Shown piece by piece: positions 1 through 12,636 of a stretch of DNA of 64,000 nt. The stretch lies in assembly GCA_963580455.1 (NCBI GenBank), contig OY756963.1, positions 27,175,555 to 27,239,554 of the forward strand. The letters run 5' to 3'. Each line of letters begins with the position of its first letter. Position 1 is the first letter of the stretch. The position numbers and the translations under genes are program-made. Under the pieces are notes generated by a model. The model saw only the letters and a program-made list of their open reading frames with translations. It searched no databases and was not told the origin of the DNA. Origin of the DNA: Euonymus europaeus (taxonomy: Eukaryota > Streptophyta > Magnoliopsida > Celastrales > Celastraceae).

Positions 1-880
1 TTATTGTTGGATTTGCATTAATAAATTTTCAGTTTTCTCACATGTGGACTCAAAATATGGACACAATTTACGGACTTCACTCATAACCATTGGATCAGAT
101 CTATGGCTCAAAATGACTCCCACTAAATTAACCCAACTTTCATCTTGTTGGACGAACCCATTTCGTGTCTCTGTCTCCGGTGAACCTCGTCCGTCCCCTT
201 TCTGTCTCACACTCTCTCGGTCTTCTTTCTCATATTCTCTCTCACTATTCGAAATCAGTTGGCAGAGTTTGATTGGTAGAGTCTTTGTATCTATTGTATT
301 GATACCGTTGTTGCTAAATCTAAGAATATTAGGGAAGATGAAGCGGGAACACTCATTTTAACAACGGACTGGAGTTCGTCATCGAGGGTTCTCGATTGGG
401 TTCGCGATTGGAGTTCGTGATTGAGGGTTCGGGTTCGTACAATGTTCGATTGACATTTCATTCTTATAAAGCCATGTCTGTTACTTGCACTTATAGAGTT
501 ATAGTTCATGCTTTTTATACACACTGTGAATGAATCAACTCCACGAGTCGAATAAAAACACAGGTCTTTGTTCTTAGTTTCATCGCTTCCTTTGGCTTAT
601 ACTTTATAAATAATTAATTAATTGAAATTTATTGGTATCTTGCAAATAACACAAGGGGGCGAGGAAACGAAATCAGGGTTGTCGCTTCGTCATTATCGGC
701 GAGTGGACTATCGCAGACTCGTTATGGGAGGAGGAAGAAGATGTTGTGACCGGTGACCCAGAGGAAGAAGCTGGATTATCCAACTGAAACCAGATCTCGT
801 GCGTTGGATATATCCTATAGTCGAAAATAAAAGTTCATAAAATAAGTCCGTAGGATGTGACCGCATGTGAGAAAGTCTGT

Positions 881-902
881 ATATATATATATATATATAT
901 AT
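881..902. repeat. (AT)n microsatellite
   Basis: Uninterrupted alternating AT run of about 22 bases. Similar AT tracts recur at 20263-20284, 27824-27853, 40319-40347, 40569-40587 and 41629-41650. Confidence 0.9.
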
Positions 903-3030
903 CTAAAATTTTGTTTTGATTATGTATGAATACGGGACTTGAAATGCGGCTCTCTCTTGGCGAGTACGGCGAGTCCAGCTACAGTTCCGCGACTGGTATT
1001 GACGCCCAGATGCAAAAAATGAAAACATGATGCCGTTCTCGGCTGATGGTATACGTGTTTGCTCGCTTTGCTCTCTTCTTCCTACTCGCGCAAACCTGCA
1101 CCACTCTTGGCCATCTATCGTCTCGTACCCCTGGCACATCCACCGTCCATGTAGGTGCATGCATGCTCCACAAAAGTCTCTAGTGTCAGGGCACACGCGG
1201 TTCGTCCTACCCCTGTAACTTTTCTAACCCTCTATTTGCGCTGTCGGTCCTTACTCTTGGGGTCGTGGCGTGCGTTATCGACATCGAATCTTGCTTTTCG
1301 AGGTTAACCCACCTTTGATTCTGGCTTTTGCAATCCTATCTACTAATCGTGCGATCTTCCTTTTCACAGGCTATTTTTGTGCCGTCTGATCATGTTTTTG
1401 TGAATTTCCACCCCTCTTAAAACTCTTCTCTGCTTTTTTGCTTTATGTTGGAGTCTTTCTGGATCAACCTTCCTTGTCTTTACAGAATGGACTGTCTAAC
1501 AAATTTGCAGGTGATTGGGGTGATTATTTGGTTTACTGGCTGAGTCATAGACGAGGCAGTGATCATGTGTTGCTTTGATTTTAACTAAGAGCTTTCCTCC
1601 TTTGTTAGTTTGCAGGGTAATTTTGGTGCTTCAGGTGGAGCCCATCTCTTTATCCTCTATCTTTTGGGGTGTCTGCTACGCAGGTTTGGGATTTTACTCT
1701 ATGACAGCTGCCTCCTTTGCTTTGTGATTGCCCTTGGCTTATTAGTTGTGTGTTGCTCCGCTCCCTCCTTTGCTCTGTCATTGCCCTTGCTTATTAGTTT
1801 TGTGTATGTTTTCATCTACTTATAATTTGAGCTTAATTTCTACATGGCTGAGTTCTTAAAAATTCACCATAGTTCATATCATAGCTTAATTTGGACATTG
1901 GTGTAAGTCCTTAAATCCATCATAGTTCTTATCATAGCTTAAATTCATTGTAGCTTAATTTGGATGTGGCTGATCTTTTGGCCTCGTTTGCGATGTACAA
2001 CTGCTATACTCAGTTTTTATGTTGTGTCATTACATTACTTTTTAAATTTTCTGTCGTGCCAATTTTTTTGCTTGCTTAAGTCCCCACCTGTTGCTTTTCC
2101 AATTTTAACTTGATAGTTTTAATCATTTGGTTGAATTCTTCATAAGTGACAAATTCATTTCGATTGGCCTGCTAAAAACTTAATTATTGTATTTGAAAAC
2201 CTTTTTTGTTGTATTTACTGATCTGATGCTCAAATCCTTGCTGTTGGTTGACATAACAAAAACTATGTGAATTTGTTGACATATATTTTAATTTATGCAA
2301 GCATATGAATACTTAACGTAATTTACATATGAAGTCGAGTGCCCACATTAATAAATAAATGATTTATGAACCTTCTAACAACTATGATGAATCTATGTTG
2401 GTTATAACTTTTCGACTGATATTATTTTTTTGCCAATGAAGTTAAATATGAAGCCAAGCTCGAGAATGATACAATTGTTTCAAAGTGAGATGTAGTTGAA
2501 GATTTTCAGCAGAGCAGATATTTCCGTAGGAGTTCGTATTTTTGGATGCAGGTTCATATAGATTGCTCCTTACGTGATTGTTGTGCAGATGCTGGCTACC
2601 AGGAGATTATTACTTCACTGTCCATATACAAAAATTGGGAGAATGGACTACAAAGCTCAAGAGTTTATTTGAAAAGGTGACAATCATGTTATGTATTGGC
2701 CTAACTCTAAGTTGTTCTTATTCATTTGTAAAATCCAAATTTTTTTTGCCTATGGTGATCGCTTTATTTTGCCTTTTACATCCTTAGTTTTGCTCATTTG
2801 TTTATGCAGGATACTTAAGCAGCCTCTCCAATGAGCATCATTTTGTTCATGAGCCTCATACTCTTGGTTATTTGAAAAACACTGGGAAGCTGCAACAAAG
2901 GTATCTGCAAATATTTCACTTTAATCACGTTCTATTGTCCTCTGTTGTTTCATGTGTGTTTATATTATTACTAGGTGGACCCTTCATTTTTTGGGAAACT
3001 AATCCATATTGCCTCCTATTTTGCAGATGG

Positions 3031-3356
3031 TGTGTTACAGCATCCGACGTCGGCGATTATTAGACCTTTTAATTATCCTCCCCCTCTATTAGACCTTTTA
3101 GACGGGTGTGCTAGGCCTCAATATGGCATCAGAGAGGCGATTGTTGGGCTCTACTCTGCACTTCTTTGGACAATACCTTTAGTCCACGTGTGTTAGGCCC
3201 ATTAGGTAAGTCCGTAAGTCCACACATGTACAAAGAGTGTTAGAGCATTCCACATCAGAAGTTTATCCCCATGTGAAGTGCCTTATAATTGAGTATTATT
3301 CCTCCCTCTATTGAGCCTTTTAGAGGGGTGTGCTGGGTCTCTTTACATGGTGGCTC
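3031..3356. repeat. Pair of diverged direct repeats, LTR-like
   Basis: Two segments, roughly 3031-3135 and 3237-3356, share the order GTGTTA-AGCAT-C-ACRTC, then a run of CCTCYNTCTATT, then GCCTTTTAGA-GGGTGTGCT. The opening resembles the TGTTAG...CACATC start common in plant LTRs. No coding domain lies between or beside them, so they may be fragments of an old LTR or a small tandem duplication. Which of the two cannot be settled by eye. Confidence 0.4.
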
Positions 3357-4004
3357 CAAGATTTATGAATACATGCTCTGAAAAGTGATTAGATGCTTGG
3401 AGTTACTTTTGGTGCAAGTATATGTGACTGAAATTTAAGAAAATCTCAAATTATTAGCCTGTCAAAATGAAAACTGCCAGAGATCGTGGGTATGGAGTGT
3501 TTAGTCTAAAAAATATCATAGGTATGTAAATTAACATTCAATGCAAGTCCATCTGTCCAATTGTCCAATTTTCTCACATCAACTTAGCAATTGCAGTGTT
3601 AAACCCGCAAAAGATGCAGTCACTTATTTTAAGTTCACATATGAGAGTATTATATTATATGCCAATTGTTAACAGAACACTGGAGCAAAACTATTCAACA
3701 TTAACACAACACCAATATATTTTTTTATAATTTGTTAACCTCAACTTGCAAATAAAAAACAAAATTTCATGCATTCCCCAGTGCACCAATGGCCAGCACA
3801 TAATCCATGAAAAAACTATAAAAAAGACCCCCGCAGCAACGCGCGGGCAGGTCCTCACTGGTGGTGATATCATATACAATTGAAGAATTTGGAGAGGTTC
3901 GAACTGGAGGCGCAGAGTTGACGACTTTTTAAATCCATAAGGAAAGCAGAGTCGCCTCGGATTAGGGACACCGCTTCGTTCAGTTTAACCGTAGAAAGTA
4001 AAAG

Positions 4005-6796
4005 ATGGAGAACGGAGCAAAGAAATATAATTTTCAGGCGAGGCAACAATCGAAACCGGCGTCGGCCATCACGGTCCGGAAAGTTCTTAACGAGTTAAGA
4101 GCAAACCTCAACAAAGATGACCGCAGAACAACCATCGGTTTCGGCGCCGGTGACCCCTCCTTGGCTAGTTGCTTCCGAACCACTAGTGTTGCCGAAGATG
4201 CAATCGTTGATGCAGTTCGATCGGCTAAGTACAACTGTTACGCACCAACTGCAGGTCTTCTTTCTAGCCGGAGGTACGGTATTTTACTTGAGTTCTGATT
4301 TCATAGCCTTCAGTGAAAGAAGCCAGAGTATTCATTTCGTTTCACCACTCATTATTCGTACTTCAAATAAATTTTTGGTCAATAAATCTTAGAAAAAATG
4401 AAGAAATTTAATTCAATTTGATGTTAACCACTAATTGCAGGGCTGTTGCTGATTATCTCAATCGAGATCTCCCATACAAGCTATCACCAGATGATGTGTT
4501 TGTCACAGTTGGTTGCAAGCAAGCAATTGAGGTTATAATATCAGTCCTTGCACGTCCTGGAGCCAACATTTTGCTTCCTAGACAAAGCTGGCCATTTTAT
4601 GAAGCTCGAGCTGCAGCTAGCAGTCTCGAGGTTCGCCATTTTGATCTTCTTCCGGAAAGAGATTGGGAGGTTGATCTTGAAGCCGTTGAAGCTCTTGCTG
4701 ATGAAAACACCGATGCCATGGTTATCATAAATCCTGGGAATCCTTGTGGCAATGTCTATAGACATGAACACTTGAAGAAAGTATGTTGAATCACTTTTCT
4801 TTCTTCTGATTTTATTTATATATCTATTTAGTTTGTCAGACGAAAATATATAAACTTCTTCGGATTTAAAGAACATAAATTTTATTTCTATAAAGAGGTG
4901 TAATGATTTAGAAATCTTGTCTTCATATGCAAGTATTAGAGGAGTTGGTTTTATTACATGCTTACAGTCTCATTGGTTGCTAATGGCACTAGATATTGTT
5001 TACATTATTAGATTGCAGAAACAGCTAGAAAACTTGGTATTCTGGTTATTAGTGATGAAGTCTATGGCCATCTTGCATTCGGCAGTAATCCATTCGTGCC
5101 AATGGGAGCATTTGGCTCAATTGTATCTGTCGTCACGCTCGGCTCTATATCTAAAAGATGGGTTGTTCCTGGTTGGCGCCTGGGTTGGCTTGTCACAAAT
5201 GATCCCAACGGTATTCTTCAAAAAAGTGGGGTTAGTTTTCCTTCTCTCAATATAAGTATTGAGGATCGTTAATTGTTCGATAGTTGGCGAGTAATTTTTG
5301 TCTTCATATTTTACAACTGATGGTATTTCGGTTTGAAAATCTACCAGTCCATTGTAGGCTTACAAGAATGACATTGTTCTTCTAATAGCTCTATTTCGTT
5401 ATTCTCAAAGACTTGTGATAATAACTTGGGTTCTTCTCATGGTTCTGTTTTATTCTTTTCAGATAGTTGAGTCCATCAAGGGGGCTCTTGAAGTCACTGT
5501 TGATCCTCCAACCTTCATTCAGGTTTGTTTTCAAGATGTGATACTATGAATCTATGATACTCTTCTAAATCCTAAATTCTGACCATTAGATGGCTATTTG
5601 ATCTACATTTTTCGCCATAGCCCAATATAGCCCGAAGGATAAATTGTTACTAGTTGTTGTAAATGAATATGTACATGGGTTAAAACGACTTGGTTCCCGC
5701 CCTTCTGTGCCATATATTTATCTCATTGTGACAATGAGAATGAAATTGTGTTATAGATAAGTTTGAGACTCTTTGAATCCAAACTCCTGGAACGTCTATA
5801 TAATAATTTGGCAAATTTTGGGAAAATATATTTTCTTTTCCAATTTGTAATGGACTTCGTTACTTTTGTAATTTACTAGAGCTTTTTGTGGGAAGCAAAC
5901 AGTGTCTTCTATCCTTTTTCAATGCGCACTAATTGTAATAATAATAAAAAATGATTATGAAGTAGTCATTTGAAACTCCAAATGGAGATGTCAACCAAAA
6001 ATGGTAAGTATTACAACTTTTTGTATCCTAAAAGCATCGAAACTTGATGTGGCTTGCATTTGAGTGGATATCAACCATTAAGTACATGTGCATGCGTGAC
6101 TTGTATATTTTATTGAAAATAAAACAAATTTTTTCATGTTTTAGGGGGCAATTCCTCAAATCCTTGGGAGTATGAAGGATGATTTCTTTTCAAAGATTAT
6201 TAACTTACTGAGAGAGGCTGCAGACGCTTGTTATGATCAAATTAAGGAGATCCCATGCATTACGTGCCCAAAGAAACCTGAAGGGTCCATGTTTCTAATG
6301 GTATGCTCCCTCTATGTAACTTCTGATGTTGTTTGATCCATCCTCTCTCCACCTGCTGGCCAAATGTGCATTATAGTTTAATATTTCAATATTAAAGAGG
6401 ATATTCTCAGTTAGAACTTTTGGTTGTAGGTGAAACTTAATTTGTCACTGCTGGAAGGCATTGCTGATGATATGGACTTTTGTCTTAAACTGGCTAAAGA
6501 AGAATCAGTCATCATTCTTCCAGGTACAGTCTCTTTCCTTGAAAACTTGCTTGAGTCTTGCATTTATATTCACAAATCACAATACAATGAGGTAAGGGTA
6601 GCATTTAATCTAAGTTGTTCTTGCAATTATTTGAAAGATTAGTTGCCAATAAATAAAGAAACTCTTAACATGCCGTGCAGGCATTACTGTGGGATTGAAG
6701 AATTGGTTGCGTATAACTTTCGCTACGGATCCCTCAACCCTTGAAGAAGGACTCAAGAGAGTAAAGAGCTTCTGCCTCAGGCATTCTAAGAAGTAA
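4005..6796 (+). CDS. Tyrosine/nicotianamine aminotransferase-like protein
   Basis: PLP-dependent fold-type I aminotransferase of the plant TAT/NAAT family, which transaminates tyrosine or related amino acids with 2-oxoglutarate, usually in the cytosol. Seven exons join in frame: 4005-4273, 4441-4780, 5012-5230, 5463-5522, 6145-6300, 6430-6523 and 6681-6796, giving 417 residues, close to the usual 410-430. The PLP lysine is K251 in [15 protein letters not shown]. The family's Asp and Tyr appear as D218 and Y221 in VISDEVYG, and [10 protein letters not shown] is the substrate-loop motif. The C-terminal arginine region reads WLRITFA. The start is the first ATG with family-like N-terminal sequence. 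No lesion is seen, so the gene looks functional. Substrate specificity (tyrosine, nicotianamine or other) cannot be read from the sequence. Confidence 0.9.
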
Positions 6797-7682
6797 TAAA
6801 CCTCATACGAAGCTAAACCAGCTGTGCCAATTAGCAATTGTATGTTGCTTGTTTTCACTAGAATTACTAGCCACTTGAGTGAATAATGAGATGCTCCCCT
6901 GTCATGTTATTGCTTTTCAATTAAAAGTTGAGGCAGGGCAAGGGGTGGCGATGCAGTGAAATCTGTAATTTTCTGTTGCAGATTAGATTGTCAAATAAAC
7001 TAAACTTTTAATTAAGCTTTGAACCAGTTAAAATTCGGATTATTTAAGCAATCATTGAAGATTACTGTATGTTTAATTAATTTTTTTTTGCTAATCATAC
7101 AATATTTGCTTATAATCCACCTGTGATTTCGCAAACGACTTTATTTGGGAAGCAGATAATGTGCAAAACTACATTGGACTCCATTGATATGCGAAGAGGG
7201 GAGAATGAATGAGGAACAATGGGTGAGAGTGGTAGGAATAACACGAGATGTTTTATTGGGGTGATTTTTGAATATTTTAAAAGGTGCACTTGAAAAAATG
7301 CGGGTGCAAATAAAGATAATCAAGCTAATTTTTGTGTTTTGGGCCGGTTAAGGAACCCAATTGAAGAAAGTCAAAAAGCCCAACGGGCTTCTCAAGTTCT
7401 TACCGTTGGAAAACTGGGCCCGCCCCCAACACCGCCACAAATTTTCAAAAAATAAAAGGAAACAAACACAATATCTCTTTCCAACGGCTCTTATCACCAA
7501 AACCCCAATTTCGAAAACCTGAAGAGAATCCAATCCATCCCTCCACCTTCACTTCGAGGAACCGATCTGCATTCAAGAAACGAAAATCCTTTCAAAGAGC
7601 TCCATTAATATTGTTTCTTTGCAATCATAGCCCTTGAAGAGAAATCCGAACTTTGCAATTAAATCAATTCGACAGGTCATAA
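6797..7682. promoter_or_regulatory. Intergenic region with reticulon promoter: site II and two MSA-like motifs
   Basis: The first 500 bases are the aminotransferase 3' flank and AT-rich spacer. Near the reticulon gene there are TGGGCC motifs at 7340-7345 and 7415-7420 and an AGCCCA at 7378-7383 (site II type). Two near-consensus mitosis-specific activator motifs are present: TCCAACGGTAA on the minus strand at about 7400-7410 and TCCAACGGCTC on the plus strand at about 7480-7490. These sit roughly 195-285 bases before the start codon. The motif families are established; that they work here is inference. Confidence 0.55.
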
Positions 7683-9736
7683 ATGGATTCAACTCCTACT
7701 TCTCTTCGATCCAATCCCCATTCGAACACTAAATCAGCCTCACGCCTCGCTCGAATTGCATTCTCTGTTGAAAGCAAAGAACCCTCAAATCTCTCACTAG
7801 ACCTTATTCCCGCATCACCAACGAGTACTACATCTCCAGTCTCTCTCAGATCGTCCAACGGTATTCCTCTCCAAGAACTGCTCCTTCTCTCCCCTTCTCC
7901 ACTTAGGAAGTCAAGAACCCGCCTCGCTGATCGTATTGAGATGGTCGAAGATGGTGTAGAACCCACAAGTGCTACTCGCAGGAGGTGCAAAAACAGGGGA
8001 GCTCAAATGGGTCTGATGGGCTATGCCTCGCCAAAGAATACTAGAAGGTCAAGGAGAAGATCGGAGATGGAGATGAAGGAAGAGAGAGATCCAGCATTGG
8101 TGGAGGAGGAGATTGGAAAGACAAGAAAAAGGAGGAATAGTGGGCGGTCCAAGAAGGAGAAGCTCAGTCTGGTTACTTTTCCAAGTCCATCCCCAAGTAT
8201 GTATAGATTCAACAACTTGTTTACGTTGTGCATCCCTTTAGTTTATTTTGGTTTCTTGTGATTGACTTTTATTGTATTTATTGCTGATTTATGGGTTCAG
8301 AAAATGATGATGGAGATTATCGAAATTTTGATAGAATTGGGATGGTGGTTGCCGATTTGATTATGTGGAAAGATGTTGCAAAATCAAGTCTTTGGTTTGG
8401 TTTTGGGTGTCTTTGTTTCTTGTCTTCTTGCTTTGCACAAGGAATCAACTTTAGGTGTGTATCTTTTTATCATTCTATCTCTGCATTTGATATTGATTTG
8501 GATGTTTACGAAGATATCTAAGATTTCTTAATATCATGTTTCAAGTATTTTCTCTCCAATCTCTCAACTTGGACTACTGTTTCTGGGTGCATCGTTCTTC
8601 TCCAATTCAATCTTTCAAAGGTATAATTTTTCTGATTTGTTGTATTAGCTTGCAAGAAAATTTATTTTACTTGTTTTGTATGTTCATGAATTTGATAAAA
8701 TGACAGAAATGATGTCGAAACAAAGAGTGAATTTAAGCTGAAAGAGAAGGACATATTGCGACTGGGTAGACTGATATTACCAGCTACAAATCTTGCAATT
8801 TCGAAGACCAGACAACTGTTCTCAGGAGAACCATCAATGACCCTCAAAGTAACTCCAAAATTTCTCATATTTTAGTTCTTTCAATTTCAGTAAGAATTAC
8901 TTACCCAGTCTTACATTTTTCTTGCTTGCAGGTAACTCCATTTCTCCTTTTAGGAGCTGAGTATGGCCATCTCATAACTCTTTGGAGGCTCTGCGCACTT
9001 GGTATTATCTGTACAATAATTCATTATTTCACCCAACAATATCCTATTACTGCTGCGGTAGCAAGTTATTTCCTATACTCGGAAATGATAGATTTGATAA
9101 TCATTTGTACATGACTTTGAGCAGGGTTTTTCATCAGCTTCACTATCCCAAAACTATACTATTGCTACTGTAGCCAGATAAACCAAAAAGGTATACAAAA
9201 GAAAAACCCAATGTGTACTTGAATGTTGTTTGATTTCATATTGATGTTTTTCTGAAGGTAGGGATTTTTGTTGTATGCAGTTGAAAACATGAAAAGGAGG
9301 GTAATTGAAGCATATCAAGCTTGCTCTCACAAGAAGATTGTGGTAGCCTCAGCAGTCACAGCCTTTTGGAACCTGTCCGGAATAAAAACCCGTATATTCA
9401 CAGGTAATTTAGGATATTATCTGGGTATTACACTAGGTTTAAGCATCTGTCAATTTGTTGGTGTTCTATGTTGAAAATTTCAATTCAAGTGTAAGGAGAG
9501 TAGTGATCTTTTCATTCCACAGCCTTTTTTTAATCTTTAAATGAGATGTGGATTTCCTCGCAGCATTTATATCGTTAGTCATACTCAAATACTGCCGTCA
9601 GCACTTAGTGGCAAAATCGGAAGAAGAGATAGAAGAAGGAGAAAATGGACATCTGCAGCAAGCATTGGTAGTGGCTGAAGGGAAGGAGAACCAGGCATTG
9701 GTGGTGGTGGCTGAGGAGGGGGCTTCTCATAAGTAG
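7683..9736 (+). CDS. Reticulon-like protein B (RTNLB), long N-terminal type
   Basis: Plant reticulon of the RTNLB17/18/21-like group, an ER membrane-shaping protein. Eight exons join in frame: 7683-8196, 8301-8454, 8546-8620, 8707-8848, 8932-9001, 9125-9190, 9281-9403 and 9564-9736, giving 438 residues. The first 171 residues are Ser/Pro-rich, then strongly basic (NTRRSRRRSE, KTRKRRNSGRSKKEK). The reticulon homology domain starts near residue 185 (VVADLIMWKDVAKSSLWFGF) and carries the long hydrophobic hairpins; its second half reads LGAEYGHLITLWRLCALG and ACSHKKIVVASAVTAFWNL. The tail is acidic (SEEEIEEGEN). Donor choice at 8197 is set by the GTATGT consensus and by frame. Localisation to ER tubules is family knowledge. 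No damage is visible. Confidence 0.88.
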
Positions 9737-10257
9737 TAGTAGCACTAGCACATTTTGGTTCTTGTAATTCATTTGTTAAACAACTCAATAATTTCTTCTC
9801 CTAAGGCTAAATGAGACATGAAGAACATGCCCACTGCCTCATCCATGTTCGACATGTATAAAAATATAAATGATGAAAGAAGACTAATTGTTGACCAATA
9901 TGAGCATCGTATTCCTTGATTGGGTTATCTACTTCTTGTAAGAATGGGCCGAGCCCATACCATATCCATTTGCAGGAAAAATAAAGGTGATTTCATTTAT
10001 GCACACTTGCCCAGCCCGACTGTTGGGTTACATCTGGATTTTATTTATGAGCCCAGCCCACCAATTGATATTCGGGTCGACCCTCTCCGTCCCACTTGAG
10101 TTCAGCAAATTAGTAATCACTAGGAACGACGCCGTTCTTTACATGCTCGAATACTCGAATTGAAGGATTGTGCGCCACGCCGACACCTGCCCTTTGATAC
10201 TCTGTCGTCGGAGAACCACAGAGAGGGAAAGCAGAGCCAGAGACAAAGGAGACAGGC
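9737..10257. promoter_or_regulatory. Intergenic region, promoter of mS23-like gene with site II motifs
   Basis: About 520 bases between the reticulon stop and the mS23-like start. They contain TGGGCC at 9945-9950 followed at once by a GCCCA, and further GCCCA-type motifs near 10010 and 10050. TGGGCY/RGCCCA pairs are typical of promoters of plant ribosomal and mitochondrial protein genes, which fits the downstream product. No TATA box stands out. Confidence 0.5.
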
Positions 10258-12636
10258 ATGTCGTTTATGAAAGGAGATTTGCTGTCGAGAACGAGAACAC
10301 TCGTCAAGGGCTTGGCCAAGGCTGAACCTGCCTGGCTCAAAGCTATGGAACAGTCAGTGTCTATAAATCCCTCTTTGTTAATCTGAGCTTGAAATTGTGT
10401 TAAAATGTTTAAATATTCTCTATCATATCCTCCGCAGATGCAGATTTCAGGTTTAGCTATCGATGGGGGTGGTGTATTTGCTATTTTATTATTATTAAAA
10501 CTCGCAATTGATTCGCCTGTAAAAGGACGTATAAGTAGAATTGCAAGGAATATTATGAAACAAGAAATTTAGGGGATTTCAATACGACATTAGAATTGAC
10601 AATTAGCAGAACATGGAAACTTATGTGGATTTTATTTTATTATTGTTTGAACCCCATGTTTCACATTCGAATCAGGTTTCTGCTGGGGAACTACTCAACA
10701 GAGTTTTCTAATTAAATCTTTCATCATTTCGGAAGTATTAAGTTTTTAGAAATGGAGTCAATTAACCAAAACGCATATTAAGTTATTCTTCTGATGCCTC
10801 AAAACACTCTGTTTTAGTATGAATAAATACTAAGAATTTAATGGGACTTTTATCTGATCTAGTTTGAGTCTTTGTTCTTGTTTTATATTCTTCTTGTTGT
10901 ACTGTTGGGGCATGGACTCACATGGCTTAGTTGGGGTCTGATCTTATCAGTTAATCCACGTTTGGAGGGAAATTGTGGTCGTCCACCTGTTGTTTGTTTA
11001 AAAGCCTCAACCATTTACATCAAAGGCTTCAGAGTTCTCTTTTGTATCATTTAATGTACATGCATTTTATATTAGTTGCACTAAATACAATGATATATAA
11101 AAGGTTTTGATATGTGGAAAATCGATTCAAAGTTCATATTGGCTTCTTTTTTTTGTCAATCATGCATGAATTGGTACTGTTATCATTCTATGTGTTTTTG
11201 CTGGGAATATGCTAATTCTTGTGCTTGTTTGTCTTATGTAGGTCACCCCCTGCAACATTTCCCCGTGCTGACGGGAAGGTTAAAAAAATCACTCTCCCTG
11301 AGGATCCTTACATTAAAAAGTTCTTTAAGAAAAATCCAGATTCAAAGCATGAAGATGCTATCAAGTATTGCTTTGTTCCATTAAACATGATGTCTGATAT
11401 AAACATAAAATTTATATTATTTTCCTGCCATTTTAAGGACAGCTTGCGATGAACTTTTCCTGTTATTAGCTTGATTTATAGTATTTCCAATATGCTGTTG
11501 TTTTCTTCATGAAGAAAGTTTGTGGTGGAATTCTAATATTCTTTCATCAGAAAAGGGAATGGTTTGAGTTTATTCATGCTTGATATGAGCTTAATTTACT
11601 TCCTACCTCAAATGGCTGGAAGACGGTGCTTTCCTTGAACAGGAAACATGTCTGCTTGTAATTTGATCCTCAACATTGCCTTTTGCCAATTCAGTGTTTT
11701 TCTTGCTTTGTGGTATTTGTACTTGAATCCGTTCCTTGCTTGGCTATGATCAAATTAATAATTGAAGTTATAATATGAGTAGTGCTGTCCTCTTTGTGAG
11801 ATGAGTTTCAGCTGGGCTTTTGCCAAACTGATTAAATACTCCCTTGGATGTGCACCATAATCTGGACATCTTAGGTATGGCTTCAGGGAAGCCATTTAAA
11901 CATTCGTCATATTATGACATCTGAGCCGTTGATATCACCAGCTTCAACCTTGATGTCCTTTGTTGTGCATTTGGTTGATATATGGTTGCATGCTTACTTT
12001 GATAGAGCGCTAACATTATTGAAATGGTGTTTGGTAGGTAATATAGATGCTGACAGATAATATTTTTTTTTTTTGAAACTAGTAGGTGATTTTGTTATCA
12101 ATGAGCTGTGTTGTGAAGACGAAATCTGTAATTTGTAAAAAAAAAAAATCGTAACATATGTTCTATGTTCCTCTAGGATTTGTGGTTTTGAACCCCCTCC
12201 TGCCCGAGTGTTTGGTTTGCGTGTTCTTGATTTAAAGGAGCAGGGAGTTAATGAAGAAGAAGCTATGGCTATAGCTGATGTATGTATTATGGGCTTCTGA
12301 ATCTGACTCCCTATTGATATATATTTTGATTTATGTTTTTCTTTAGCGCATTGCCTAGTCTAACTATGCTAATTTCTTCTGGCATAGATGGAGTATCGGG
12401 AAGAGAGAAGGGCGAAAAAGAAAGCGTATACTCGATTGAAACAGATTGCCCGTCTTCAAGGAAAGAGGCCTCCTCCCAATCCATACCCCAGTGCAATCAA
12501 AGAGATACAAGCAGAGGAAAAAAAGTATGTTCGTGACCGGTTCTTCAATCCTAGGATACGCCAGATTGTAGAGCAGCTAAAGGAGGAAAGGGATGCTCAA
12601 AGACAAGAGAGGTTTAGAGGGGGGAACTACCGGTAA
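10258..12636 (+). CDS. Mitochondrial small ribosomal subunit protein mS23-like
   Basis: Four exons join in frame: 10258-10352, 11242-11364, 12177-12279 and 12388-12636, giving 189 residues. The N-terminus (LLSRTRTLVKGLAKAEPAW, then SPPATFPR) resembles the mS23 family, where an SRTR...L signature precedes a PLW/PAW motif and a PP-containing segment. The remainder is highly charged: KKFFKKNPDSKHEDAIK, then CGFEPPPARVFGLRVLDLKE, and a long Lys/Arg/Glu-rich helix, ending in RFRGGNYR. A role as a structural protein of the mitochondrial ribosome small subunit is inferred from this resemblance. The reading frame is intact and the first intron is long (889 bases). The alternative is a plant-specific ribosome-associated protein of unknown role. 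Confidence 0.7.

Larger units (their letters stand above)
1..4004. other. Gene-poor AT-rich stretch
   Basis: I see no protein-coding gene that can be supported over these 4 kb. Short open frames occur on both strands but none has a recognisable domain or a set of joinable exons. Visible structure includes an (AT)n tract at about 881-902, loosely repeated AGCTTAATTT-type segments around 1825-1965, and two related LTR-like segments at 3031-3356 (listed separately). Splice-like junctions around 2586-2675 and 2809-2900 could belong to a transcribed non-coding or decayed gene, but I could not join them into a convincing product. Confidence 0.5.

Noticed and set aside
1027..1218. Short plus- and minus-strand frames in a moderately GC-rich patch
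   Set aside because: No motif, no splice partners, and the frames on both strands are equally plausible, so none is supported.
2586..2900. Possible exons with DAGYQEIITSLSIYKNW and HHFVHEPHTLGYLKNTG
   Set aside because: Phases do not join cleanly, one joining gives a stop at once, and no known domain is visible.
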